Shown here one piece after another: positions 17,045 to 24,532 of a stretch of 64,000 nucleotides of DNA. This DNA comes from Sphingomonas paucimobilis NBRC 13935 (GTDB lineage Bacteria; Pseudomonadota; Alphaproteobacteria; Sphingomonadales; Sphingomonadaceae). The stretch lies in assembly GCF_000739895.2 (NCBI RefSeq), contig NZ_BBJS01000050.1:84761-148760 (forward strand). The letters run 5' to 3'. The notes under the pieces are model-generated. The model made no database searches, was not told the DNA's origin, and saw nothing but the letters and a program-made list of their open reading frames with translations. The stretch's first letter is position 1, and every line of letters begins with the position of its first letter. The translations under genes and the position numbers were made by a program.

Positions 17045-19816
17045 ATGTTGAGCTTTCGCAGCATGATCCTGACGGCGACCGCGCTCGCCGGACTTCAAGG
17101 CACCGCCTTCGCACAGACCAGCAACCAGCAGGCGCCGACGCAGACCGCCGCCGGCAGCGACAGTGCCGATGACAATGGCGACATCGTCGTCACCGGCTTT
17201 CGCCAGAGCCTTCGCAACGCCATCAACGTCAAGCGCGAGGCCAATGCCGTCGTCGACGTGATCACCGCCGAGGACGTGGGCAAGTTCCCCGACCGCAACG
17301 TTGCGGAATCGCTGTCGCACATCCCGGGCGTCAGCATCGACCGCCGTTTCGGCGAAGGCGAAAAGGTCGCCATCCTGGGTACCGACCCCGCGCTGAACCG
17401 CATGCTGCTCGACGGCCATGCGCTCGCCTCGGCCGATTGGGGCGGCAACGACAACGACCCGTCGAGCCGTACCTTCAACTATTCGCTGCTGGCCCCCGAA
17501 CTGGTCGACCGCCTCGAGGTCTACAAGTCGCCGGAACCGCGCATCGAGGAAGGCAGCCTGGGCGGCACGGTCATCGTGCGCACCCGTCGTCCGCTCGACC
17601 TCGACCCCAATTCGGTCTTCGCCTCGGGCGGCTACACGTACAATGACCGCTCCGAGAAGGGGAATATCCGCGGATCGGGCCTGTATAGCTGGCACAACGA
17701 AGCCGACAATTTCGGTTTCCTGGTCGCCGCCACCTATGACAAGCAGAACCTGACCCGCGCCGGCGTCGAGTTCTTCGGCTATCAGAGCGGTGCTGACTTC
17801 TTCCAGAAGGACGCCAATGGCAATGTCGTGCGCGATGCCTCGGGCCAGGGCGTGCTGCGCAACCCGAACGCCACCGTCACCGGCGGTACCAAGAACGACC
17901 TGATCAACGCGGTCGCGCCGTTCGGCATCAACTATGCCTATTTCCAGCAGACCCGCGAGCGCGCCAGCGTGTCGGGCACCGTGCAGTATCGCCCGGCCCC
18001 GAACCTGACGCTGACCCTGAACGGGCTGCACATCGACGGCAACTACAACAATTACAGCCAGTCGATGTATACCATCCCGGTCGCCTGGACCGGCAGCGTG
18101 CTGCAGACCGCCAATGTCGCCAATGGCGTCGTCAACTCGGCCAGCTTCGCCGCCGCACCGAACCAGTCGGCGCAGCTCGACACGCTGGTCCGCCGCACCA
18201 AGCTGAAGACCGACAATCTGAACTTCTTCGCCGATTGGGAAGGCGATGACGGCGCGAAGATCAGCTTCGCGGGCGGCTGGTCGAAGGCGACCGGCGGGCG
18301 CAATCCCGAATATCTGTTCAACGTGCAGACCAAGCTGCCGTTCAACTATGCCTTCACCCCGACCTCGGCGACGGTGAACTTCACGGGCGACCTGACCAAC
18401 CCGGCGAATTACTTCACCAACCCGAACAACAACCCCGCCCAGATCGAAGGCCGTCCGGTCATCATCAACGGCCAGCGGTTGAACGGCGCGCAGATCGGTG
18501 GCCTGGATTACAGTGTCACCACCGACCGCGATATCTATGGCGGCTATGATGCGACGATCCCGGTCGAATTCGGTCCGTTCAAGCAGATCCTGCTGGGCAG
18601 CCGCGTGACCGACCACGTCAACCGCGTCGATGCGCGTGGCATCAACACCTACAAGACCAGCTCGCAGACCGCGAACCAGCTCGGCGTTCCCACGCTCGTC
18701 ACGCCCGGCGGCGTGTTCGACGGCAGCGGCGGCATGGGCAATGCGACCCAGTATCTGAACCTGCCCGAGCAGTCGGTGATCGACATCCTGGCGAATTCGA
18801 TCAACAGCCCGCTGGTCAACAAGGTCGGTGCCTCGACCAAGGTGCGCGAGACGGTCATCGCGTCCTATGTCCAGGCCAATTTCGACGAAGGCGGCCTGCG
18901 CGGCAATATTGGCGGTCGTCTGGTCTATACCCGCGACAAGTCGAACTATGCGCTGACGCTGTCCAACACGGTCAACCCGGTGCCGGTGCCCACCACCACC
19001 TCGACCGACTATCTGAAGTTCCTGCCCAGCGTGAACATCGCCTATTCGATCACGCCCGAGGTCCTGGTGCGTGGCTCGGTAGCGCGCGTGATCTCGCGTC
19101 CGCGCTATCAGGATCTGGCGGCCGCGACCTCGCTCAACGACGTCACGCTCGATGGCGGCGGCGGCAACCCGAACCTGAAGCCCTATGAGTCGACCAACTA
19201 CGAACTGACGGCGGAATGGTATCCGCGCGCCGGCTCGCTGATCGCGGTCGAACTCTTCCGTCGTGACATCTCGAACTACATCATCAACACCCGCACCGAT
19301 GCGGTGTTTTTCAACGCACTGCAGAACCGCCTGACGACCTACAACGTCAATCAGCCGATCAATGGCGGCAAGGCGAAGGTCAACGGCGCACTGGTGTCGG
19401 GCCAGACCGAAATCTGGGGCGGCTTCGGCATCCAGGCCAACTATTCGTACCAGGACAGCTCGACCTCGTCGGTCGACTCGAGCGGTGCGGAACTGAACCT
19501 GCCCTATCTGTCGAAGCACACCGTCAACGTGATCCCCTATTTCGAAAGCGGGATCTTCCAGGCGCGCTTGAGCTACAATTACCGCTCGAGCTATTTCCGC
19601 ACGATCGGTCGCCTGAATTCGCGCGAAATGGTGGCGCCGTACAGCCAGCTCGACTTCTCGGCGGGTGTGAACCTGACCAAGGAGATCACGCTGACCGTCA
19701 ATGCGCAGAACCTGCTCGACGAGACCTATTACCAGTATAACGCGACCCGCGACCGTCCGACCGCCTTCTACAAGAATGGCCGGACCTATGCGGCGTCGGT
19801 GGCGGTGCGCTTCTAA
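17045..19816 (+). CDS. TonB-dependent outer-membrane receptor, GlcNAc/oligosaccharide type
   Basis: A 923-residue TonB-dependent receptor. A Sec signal ends at AFAQ. A short linker is followed by the plug domain (DIVVTGFRQSLRNAI, then VDVITAEDVGKFPDRNVAESLSHIPGVSIDR), which is the wording typical of the large sugar-receptor subgroup of Caulobacter, Xanthomonas and sphingomonads. The C-terminal barrel ends in SVAVRF with a terminal Phe, as expected for outer-membrane barrels. I chose ATG 17045 because it opens the signal peptide and is preceded by GGGGGG; the open frame extends further upstream. Divergence from cutC and the nag operon suggests GlcNAc or chito-/N-glycan oligosaccharides as substrate. 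It is followed by a clear terminator. Confidence 0.88.
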   Translation: MLSFRSMILTATALAGLQGTAFAQTSNQQAPTQTAAGSDSADDNGDIVVTGFRQSLRNAINVKREANAVVDVITAEDVGKFPDRNVAESLSHIPGVSIDRRFGEGEKVAILGTDPALNRMLLDGHALASADWGGNDNDPSSRTFNYSLLAPELVDRLEVYKSPEPRIEEGSLGGTVIVRTRRPLDLDPNSVFASGGYTYNDRSEKGNIRGSGLYSWHNEADNFGFLVAATYDKQNLTRAGVEFFGYQSGADFFQKDANGNVVRDASGQGVLRNPNATVTGGTKNDLINAVAPFGINYAYFQQTRERASVSGTVQYRPAPNLTLTLNGLHIDGNYNNYSQSMYTIPVAWTGSVLQTANVANGVVNSASFAAAPNQSAQLDTLVRRTKLKTDNLNFFADWEGDDGAKISFAGGWSKATGGRNPEYLFNVQTKLPFNYAFTPTSATVNFTGDLTNPANYFTNPNNNPAQIEGRPVIINGQRLNGAQIGGLDYSVTTDRDIYGGYDATIPVEFGPFKQILLGSRVTDHVNRVDARGINTYKTSSQTANQLGVPTLVTPGGVFDGSGGMGNATQYLNLPEQSVIDILANSINSPLVNKVGASTKVRETVIASYVQANFDEGGLRGNIGGRLVYTRDKSNYALTLSNTVNPVPVPTTTSTDYLKFLPSVNIAYSITPEVLVRGSVARVISRPRYQDLAAATSLNDVTLDGGGGNPNLKPYESTNYELTAEWYPRAGSLIAVELFRRDISNYIINTRTDAVFFNALQNRLTTYNVNQPINGGKAKVNGALVSGQTEIWGGFGIQANYSYQDSSTSSVDSSGAELNLPYLSKHTVNVIPYFESGIFQARLSYNYRSSYFRTIGRLNSREMVAPYSQLDFSAGVNLTKEITLTVNAQNLLDETYYQYNATRDRPTAFYKNGRTYAASVAVRF

Positions 19817-19845
19817 GAAAAGCGCTGTTCCACAATTGCTTGAAG

Positions 19846-19877
19846 AAGCCCGTCGGTCACCGGACCGGCGGGCTTTT
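19846..19877 (+). terminator. Rho-independent terminator after the TonB receptor
   Basis: AAGCCCGTCGGT pairs with ACCGGCGGGCTT across a short CACCGG loop, with one mismatch, and is followed by a TTTTT run. It lies 30 bases behind the receptor stop codon and separates it from the phosphoesterase gene. Confidence 0.85.
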
Positions 19878-19992
19878 TCATGGGCGTGACTTGAAGGAGT
19901 CATCGAAATGCTGCGCGTCTGTCACCGATCTGCGACGTGGACGTAACAGATGACAGGCATGACAGGCACAACGCCAAGCGTGGGGAACGCCG

Positions 19993-20883
19993 ATGCCGAT
20001 GACCAGCATTCCGATGGATGGTTCGCTGCACGAAGACGCCGCCATCCTGGATTTCGTGCCGCGCGCACCCACGACCCCGGAGCCCGAGGGTCATGAGCGG
20101 CGTCGGTATCGCACCATCTGGATTTCCGACGTCCATCTCGGCACGCGCGGCTGCAACGCCGAGATGCTGATCGACTTTCTCGACCATGTCGACAGCGAGA
20201 CCATGTATCTGGTCGGCGACATGATCGATGGCTGGCGGCTGAAGAAGAAATTCTACTGGCCCGCTGCGCATAACGACGTGGTCTGGCGGCTGCTGAAGCG
20301 CGCCAAGCGGGGTACCCGCGTCGTTTACATCCCCGGCAATCACGACGAGATCTTCCGCCAGTTCACCGGCATGGATTTCGGCGGCATTGCCATCTGCCGC
20401 AAGGCGATCCACGAGACCGCCGATGGCCGCCGCCTGCTGATCCTGCACGGTGACGAGTTCGACGCGATTACGCTGGCGCATCGCTGGCTCGCCCATGTCG
20501 GCGACTTCGCCTATACCGCGCTGATGGAAGTGAACCGCTGGGTGAACATCGTCCGGCGGTGGATGAAGCGCCCCTATTGGTCGCTGTCCAAGCATGCCAA
20601 GGCCAAGGTGAAGAACGCCGTCGCCTTCATCTCGCATTTCGAGGAAGTTGTAGCCCATGCGGCGGGCGCGCGCGGCGTGGACGGCGTGGTGTGCGGCCAT
20701 ATCCACACCGCCGAAATCCGTGAGATCGGCGGCGTCACCTATTATAATGACGGCGATTGGGTGGAGGGCTGCACCGCGCTGGTCGAGCATTTCGACGGGA
20801 CGATGGAGATCCTGCACTGGGCCGATGAGATGGAGGCGCGCCGCCGCCGTCCCGTCGACACGGCAGCGGCCATCGCCGCCTGA
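19993..20883 (+). CDS. LpxH-like metallophosphoesterase (UDP-2,3-diacylglucosamine diphosphatase family)
   Basis: A 296-residue calcineurin-type phosphoesterase. The metal-binding motifs are all present: ISDVHLG, LVGDMIDGW, IPGNHDEIFR, LHGDEFD and CGHIHTAEI. The closest family is LpxH, which cleaves UDP-2,3-diacylglucosamine in lipid A synthesis, but many alphaproteobacteria use LpxI, so the physiological substrate is uncertain. An N-terminal extension of about 38 residues before the first motif is unusual for classical LpxH. GGGGA lies seven bases before ATG 19993. The next gene, a glycosyltransferase, starts 17 bases later, so the two probably form an operon acting on an envelope lipid or glycolipid. 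Confidence 0.8.
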   Translation: MPMTSIPMDGSLHEDAAILDFVPRAPTTPEPEGHERRRYRTIWISDVHLGTRGCNAEMLIDFLDHVDSETMYLVGDMIDGWRLKKKFYWPAAHNDVVWRLLKRAKRGTRVVYIPGNHDEIFRQFTGMDFGGIAICRKAIHETADGRRLLILHGDEFDAITLAHRWLAHVGDFAYTALMEVNRWVNIVRRWMKRPYWSLSKHAKAKVKNAVAFISHFEEVVAHAAGARGVDGVVCGHIHTAEIREIGGVTYYNDGDWVEGCTALVEHFDGTMEILHWADEMEARRRRPVDTAAAIAA

Positions 20884-20900
20884 CGAACGGAGTTTAGCGG

Positions 20901-21929
20901 ATGCGGATCGCGATCGTCACCGATGCCTGGACGCCGCAGGTCAATGGCGTCGTCCGTACGCTACAATCGGTGACGGCCGAGTTGCGCGCGATGGGGCATG
21001 AGCTGTGCGTCATCGCGCCCGATCTCTATGCCTCGGTCCCCTGCCCCACTTATCCGGAAATCCGCCTGGCGCTGCCGGCACCGGGCAAGGTCGGGCGGAC
21101 GCTGGGGGCGTTCCTGCCCGATGCCGTCCATATCGCCACGGAAGGGCCGCTGGGCCTGCTCGCAAGGCGCTGGTGCCTGGCGCAGGGCCTGCCCTTCACC
21201 ACCGCCTATCACACCCAGTTTCCCGAATATGTCGCGGCGCGGGTGCGGGCGATCAGCCCCGAATTCGTGTGGCGCTATGTCCGCTGGTTCCACGCGCCCT
21301 CGGCCGCGATCCTGGCCTCCACCCCTAGCGTCGCGGCGACGCTCGCCGCACATGACCTGCCGCAAAGCCGGCATTGGGGGCGCGGCGTCGATACCGCGCT
21401 GTTCCGTGCCGAGGGACCGCGCGACGCGTTCGTCTCGGCGCTGCCGGGCCCGGTCCAGCTCTATGCCGGACGGGTCGCGGTCGAAAAGAACATCGCCACC
21501 TTCCTTGCCACCGAGACGCCGGGCAGCAAGGTCGTCGTCGGAGATGGTCCCGCCCGTGCCAGCCTGGCGGCGCAATATCCCGATGTGCATTTCCTGGGCG
21601 CCAAGTTCGGCGAGGATCTGGCGGCGATCTACCGCGCGGCCGATGTCTTCGTCTTCCCCAGCCGTACCGACACCTTCGGCCTGGTGATGATCGAGGCGCT
21701 GGCCTGCGGCACGCCGGTCGCCGCCCTGCCGGTCCAGGGGCCGCTCGACGTCCTCGCGCCCGAAGTCGGGGTGATGGACGAGGCGCTGGATCGCGCGATC
21801 AAGGGTGCGCTGACACTCGATCGGCAGACTTGCGCGGATTACGGTCAGGGCTTTTCCTGGCGCGCGAGTGCGGAACAGTTCCTGTCGGCGCTCGCCCCCA
21901 TCGAGCGGAACCTGCGCGTAGCGGCTTGA
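20901..21929 (+). CDS. GT4 family glycosyltransferase (mannosyl/sulfoquinovosyl-transferase type)
   Basis: A 342-residue GT-B fold retaining glycosyltransferase. The N-terminus MRIAIVTDAWTPQVNGVVRTL with its GVV acceptor loop, and the C-terminal donor motif DTFGLVMIEALACGTPVAALP (EX7E type; here D replaces the first acidic residue), are characteristic of the family that includes phosphatidylinositol mannosyltransferases and sulfoquinovosyl transferases. GGAG sits eight bases before the ATG. It is co-transcribed with the LpxH-like gene, which suggests glycosylation of a membrane lipid. In sphingomonads the abundant glycosphingolipids are plausible acceptors, but that is inference. Confidence 0.82.
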   Translation: MRIAIVTDAWTPQVNGVVRTLQSVTAELRAMGHELCVIAPDLYASVPCPTYPEIRLALPAPGKVGRTLGAFLPDAVHIATEGPLGLLARRWCLAQGLPFTTAYHTQFPEYVAARVRAISPEFVWRYVRWFHAPSAAILASTPSVAATLAAHDLPQSRHWGRGVDTALFRAEGPRDAFVSALPGPVQLYAGRVAVEKNIATFLATETPGSKVVVGDGPARASLAAQYPDVHFLGAKFGEDLAAIYRAADVFVFPSRTDTFGLVMIEALACGTPVAALPVQGPLDVLAPEVGVMDEALDRAIKGALTLDRQTCADYGQGFSWRASAEQFLSALAPIERNLRVAA

Positions 21930-21936
21930 TCCCCAT

Positions 21937-22069
21937 TCCTCCCCGCAAGGGGTGGGGACCATGCGAAGCATAATAGAGGGGTGTCACCGGTCGTGAGGAC
22001 AGGAAGCGCTCGCCTATGATGCCCCCCATGTCGGGCCTGCGGCCTGCCACCTCCCTTTTTTGGGGAGGA
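21937..22069. repeat. Palindromic intergenic repeat, copy 2
   Basis: This is the second copy of the element at 328-463 and fills most of the 340-base gap before the antiporter gene. It keeps the order CCTCCCC...GGGG, GGGGACCATGCG-AGCAT, GAGGGGTGTCACCGGT, a variable centre, GGCCTGCGGCCTGCCACCTCCC and GGGGAGG. The inner arms have diverged (AGCATAATAGAGGGG instead of AGCATGGTGGAGGGG), so the copies are related but not recent duplicates. The rest of the gap (22070-22270) holds no gene that I can support. Confidence 0.7.
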
Positions 22070-22270
22070 TGAGGATGGCACCTGCCCCCCGCCCCAGGAA
22101 ACCGTAAAATCACCTGTAAAACCCGTTTAACGGGTTGAACCGCCCTTACCCCCCATGTCATGCTGCGGCTCGCGCGATTCGTGGTGGCCTGGCCTCACCG
22201 GTCGCTGATCTGCCGGCCGTGCCGCCCGTCGCCATGGCCACTCCAACCGCTGCACCCGAAAGGTCCCCGA

Positions 22271-23905
22271 TTGGACATCGTCACGCTCAGCCTGTTTCTC
22301 CTGCTCGCCGTGGTATTGAGCGGCATCGTCTCTCGCATGCTGCCCGCCGCCCTGCCCCGCCCGCTCGTGCAGATCGCGCTGGGTGCGGTGATCGGCGGGA
22401 TCGCCCAGATCCGCGTCGAACTGGATCCGGAAATCTTCTTCCTGCTGTTCGTCCCGCCGCTCCTGTTCTTGGACGGCTGGCGTATTCCCAAGGACGAACT
22501 GTTTCGCGACGCGGGCGCAGTGCTGGGACTGGCGCTGGGGCTGGTGTTCCTGACGGTGCTGGGCATGGGGCTGTTCATCCATTGGATGATTCCGGCCGTC
22601 CCCTATGCGGTGGCCTTTGCCCTCGCTGCCGTGGTGTCGCCCACCGATCCGATCGCGGTGTCCGCCATTGCGCAAAAGGCCCCGATCCCCAAGCGCATGA
22701 TGCATATATTGGAGGGGGAGTCGCTGCTCAACGACGCCTCGGGCCTGGTCTGCCTGCGCTTCGCGGTGGCGGCGGCGCTGACGGGCGCGTTTTCGCTGAC
22801 CTCGGCCTCGCTGACGTTCCTCTGGATGGCTGTGTCGGGCGTGGGTCTGGGCGTCGCCATCGCCTGGGGCACGATCAACGCCAAGAACATCTTCGCGCGC
22901 CGCTTCGGCGATGACAGCGGGTCGAACATCCTCGTCAGCCTGCTGATCCCCTTTGCCGCCTATATGGTCGCCGAGCATGTCGAAAGCTCGGGCGTGCTGG
23001 CGGCGGCGGCGGCGGGCATCGCCATGTCCTTCACCAACGTCTCGTCCGGCGCCAAGGCGGCCACCCGCATCCGTCGCCAGGCGGTGTGGGACATGCTGCA
23101 ATTCACGCTGAACGGCATCATCTTCGTGCTGCTGGGCGAGCAGTTGCCGCAGGTGTTCGCCGGCGCGCGCGATACGGTGATGCTGACCGGGCATGCCAGC
23201 GTCTGGTGGCTGGGCCTGTATGTCGCCGCGATCATCGTCGGGCTGGCGGTGCTGCGCTTCGTCTGGACCTGGGTGGCGCTGCGCCTGACCCTGTTCCGTC
23301 AGCGCAACGATCCCAAGCGGACCAGCCCGCCCCGCCGGGTCATCACCGCCATGTCGGTCGCGGGCGCGCGGGGTGCGATCACGCTGGCCGGTGCGCTTAC
23401 CCTGCCGCTGACGCTGAATGACGGCTCGCCTTTTCCCGCGCGCGATCTCGTCATCTTCCTGGCCTGCGGTGTCATCCTGTTCTCGCTGGTGATCGCCAGC
23501 CTGACGCTGCCGCTGCTGCTGCGCGGTCTGGAATTGCCGCTTGAGGATGCGAACAACGAACTGGACCGCACGCGCGTCGCCGCCGCCAAGGCCGCCATCG
23601 CCGAACTGGAACGGCTCCAGCACGAAATGGCCGAGGGACGCGACGATGCCGACCAATATGTCGAGATCGCGTCGCGCCTGATGGATGGCTATCGCAGCCG
23701 CATCGACACGCTGGAGGGGGATTCCGACCCTGACGAGGCGCGGCGGATGGAGGCGCTGGAGCGCAAGATGCGGCTGGCCGCGATCCGTGCCGAGCGGCGT
23801 GTGGTGTTCGACCTGCTCAACGCGCGCGTCATCGGCTCCGAAACCGCCAGCAAGCTGGGTCGCGAACTCGATCTGCTCGACACCCGCCTGTCCGCCCAGA
23901 CCTAA
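22271..23905 (+). CDS. Na+/H+ antiporter (CPA1/NhaP family)
   Basis: A 544-residue cation-proton antiporter with about 12 membrane segments in the first 400 residues. Visible family marks are LLFVPPLLFLDGWRIP, the ion-site region VVSPTDPIAVSAIA, the paired motif EGESLLNDASGLVCLRFAV, and MSVAGARGAITLAGALTLPLT. A charged, soluble C-terminal tail of about 130 residues (ELERLQHEMAEGRDD) follows, as in regulatory tails of NhaP-type exchangers. The first in-frame ATG (22160) would add 37 arginine- and proline-rich residues. I prefer TTG 22271, preceded by AAAGG at seven bases, which gives the usual start MDIVTLSLFLLLAVVLSG. It exports Na+ or K+ in exchange for protons. Confidence 0.88.
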   Translation: MDIVTLSLFLLLAVVLSGIVSRMLPAALPRPLVQIALGAVIGGIAQIRVELDPEIFFLLFVPPLLFLDGWRIPKDELFRDAGAVLGLALGLVFLTVLGMGLFIHWMIPAVPYAVAFALAAVVSPTDPIAVSAIAQKAPIPKRMMHILEGESLLNDASGLVCLRFAVAAALTGAFSLTSASLTFLWMAVSGVGLGVAIAWGTINAKNIFARRFGDDSGSNILVSLLIPFAAYMVAEHVESSGVLAAAAAGIAMSFTNVSSGAKAATRIRRQAVWDMLQFTLNGIIFVLLGEQLPQVFAGARDTVMLTGHASVWWLGLYVAAIIVGLAVLRFVWTWVALRLTLFRQRNDPKRTSPPRRVITAMSVAGARGAITLAGALTLPLTLNDGSPFPARDLVIFLACGVILFSLVIASLTLPLLLRGLELPLEDANNELDRTRVAAAKAAIAELERLQHEMAEGRDDADQYVEIASRLMDGYRSRIDTLEGDSDPDEARRMEALERKMRLAAIRAERRVVFDLLNARVIGSETASKLGRELDLLDTRLSAQT

Positions 23906-23943
23906 TCGGCCGATAATTCCGTATCTTACCCGTTGCGCGGGTC

Positions 23944-24246
23944 GTGAAATTATCGTGCCTCGTGCGCGGGGCGGCACACTGCCTGAATTGCGGCGCCGAA
24001 CTGCTGGGCCATTATTGCCATGCCTGCTGACGGTCGCCATGGTTTTGTGGAAGCGGGCGGCGCATCTGCCGGGGGGTTGCGCTCCTGATGCTCGTCTTCC
24101 CCGTGCATCTGTTCCAGCAGGTGCGCGGCGCCTATGTGCTGGGTCCGGCGGTGGCGCTGGTCATGACGCTGGCGATTCTGGTCATGGCGACGGTGGCGCT
24201 GATGCTCTGGATCGTCGCGCTGCTGGCCCTGGGCATGGCGCATTGA
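23944..24246 (+). pseudogene. Decayed DUF3667-type membrane protein gene
   Basis: One reading frame shows both ends of a DUF3667 protein. From GTG 23944 it reads into the zinc-ribbon head CLNCGAELLGHYCHAC, then meets a TGA at 24028, exactly where the family normally continues with GQ. In the same frame, 24088-24246 encodes MLVFPVHLFQQVRGAYVLG followed by a long hydrophobic stretch ending LLALGMAH, like the last membrane segments of the family. Intact members are about 250-370 residues, so roughly 200 internal residues are missing. I read this as a gene that lost its middle by deletion. Two unrelated small genes are a less likely explanation. Confidence 0.6.
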
Positions 24247-24320
24247 GGCGCCAATCCATTGCAATGACGCAACCCTGAAGCCGACGCGCAAAAAGGGTGG
24301 ACGCCCCCGATCCACCTCGC

Positions 24321-24368
24321 CATGATACCAAAACATATCATGAGAATACCGGCGAACGATAAGCCGGT
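24321..24368. promoter_or_regulatory. Two inverted repeats upstream of the N-glycan glycosidase operon
   Basis: CATGATA (24321-24327) and TATCATG (24336-24342) form perfect 7-base arms around eight bases. Immediately after, ACCGGC (24348-24353) and GCCGGT (24363-24368) form a second dyad with a nine-base centre. Both lie 165-212 bases before the proposed operon start, in a region with no gene, and neither is followed by a T run. The first has the shape of a repressor operator and the second could be a leader hairpin. Apart from this and the pseudogene, the 627-base gap 23906-24532 shows nothing else. Confidence 0.4.
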
Positions 24369-24532
24369 GGATTTGGGGGTATAGGGTGGCGAGGAAGAGC
24401 CTGACACGACGGGGGATTTGTCCTTCTGGCGTCGTTCGCCCCATTCCCGGCGCTATGCATCCGCTTCTGTCCATGGCCTTGGCCGCGCGTCGCTCGGCGA
24501 CCGCCAAGGCGCCGTCTTCGGGGAAAATCGTC

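Noticed and set aside
16832..19903. A 1023-codon open frame antisense to the GlcNAc TonB receptor
   Set aside because: It mirrors the receptor's codon pattern in GC-rich DNA, has an arginine/aspartate-heavy sequence without domains, and would read through the terminator. The sense frame has a signal peptide, plug and barrel.
21937..22069. Repeat considered as part of a CRISPR array
   Set aside because: Only one unit is present here, its inner segments are palindromes rather than unique spacers, and no cas genes occur in the window.
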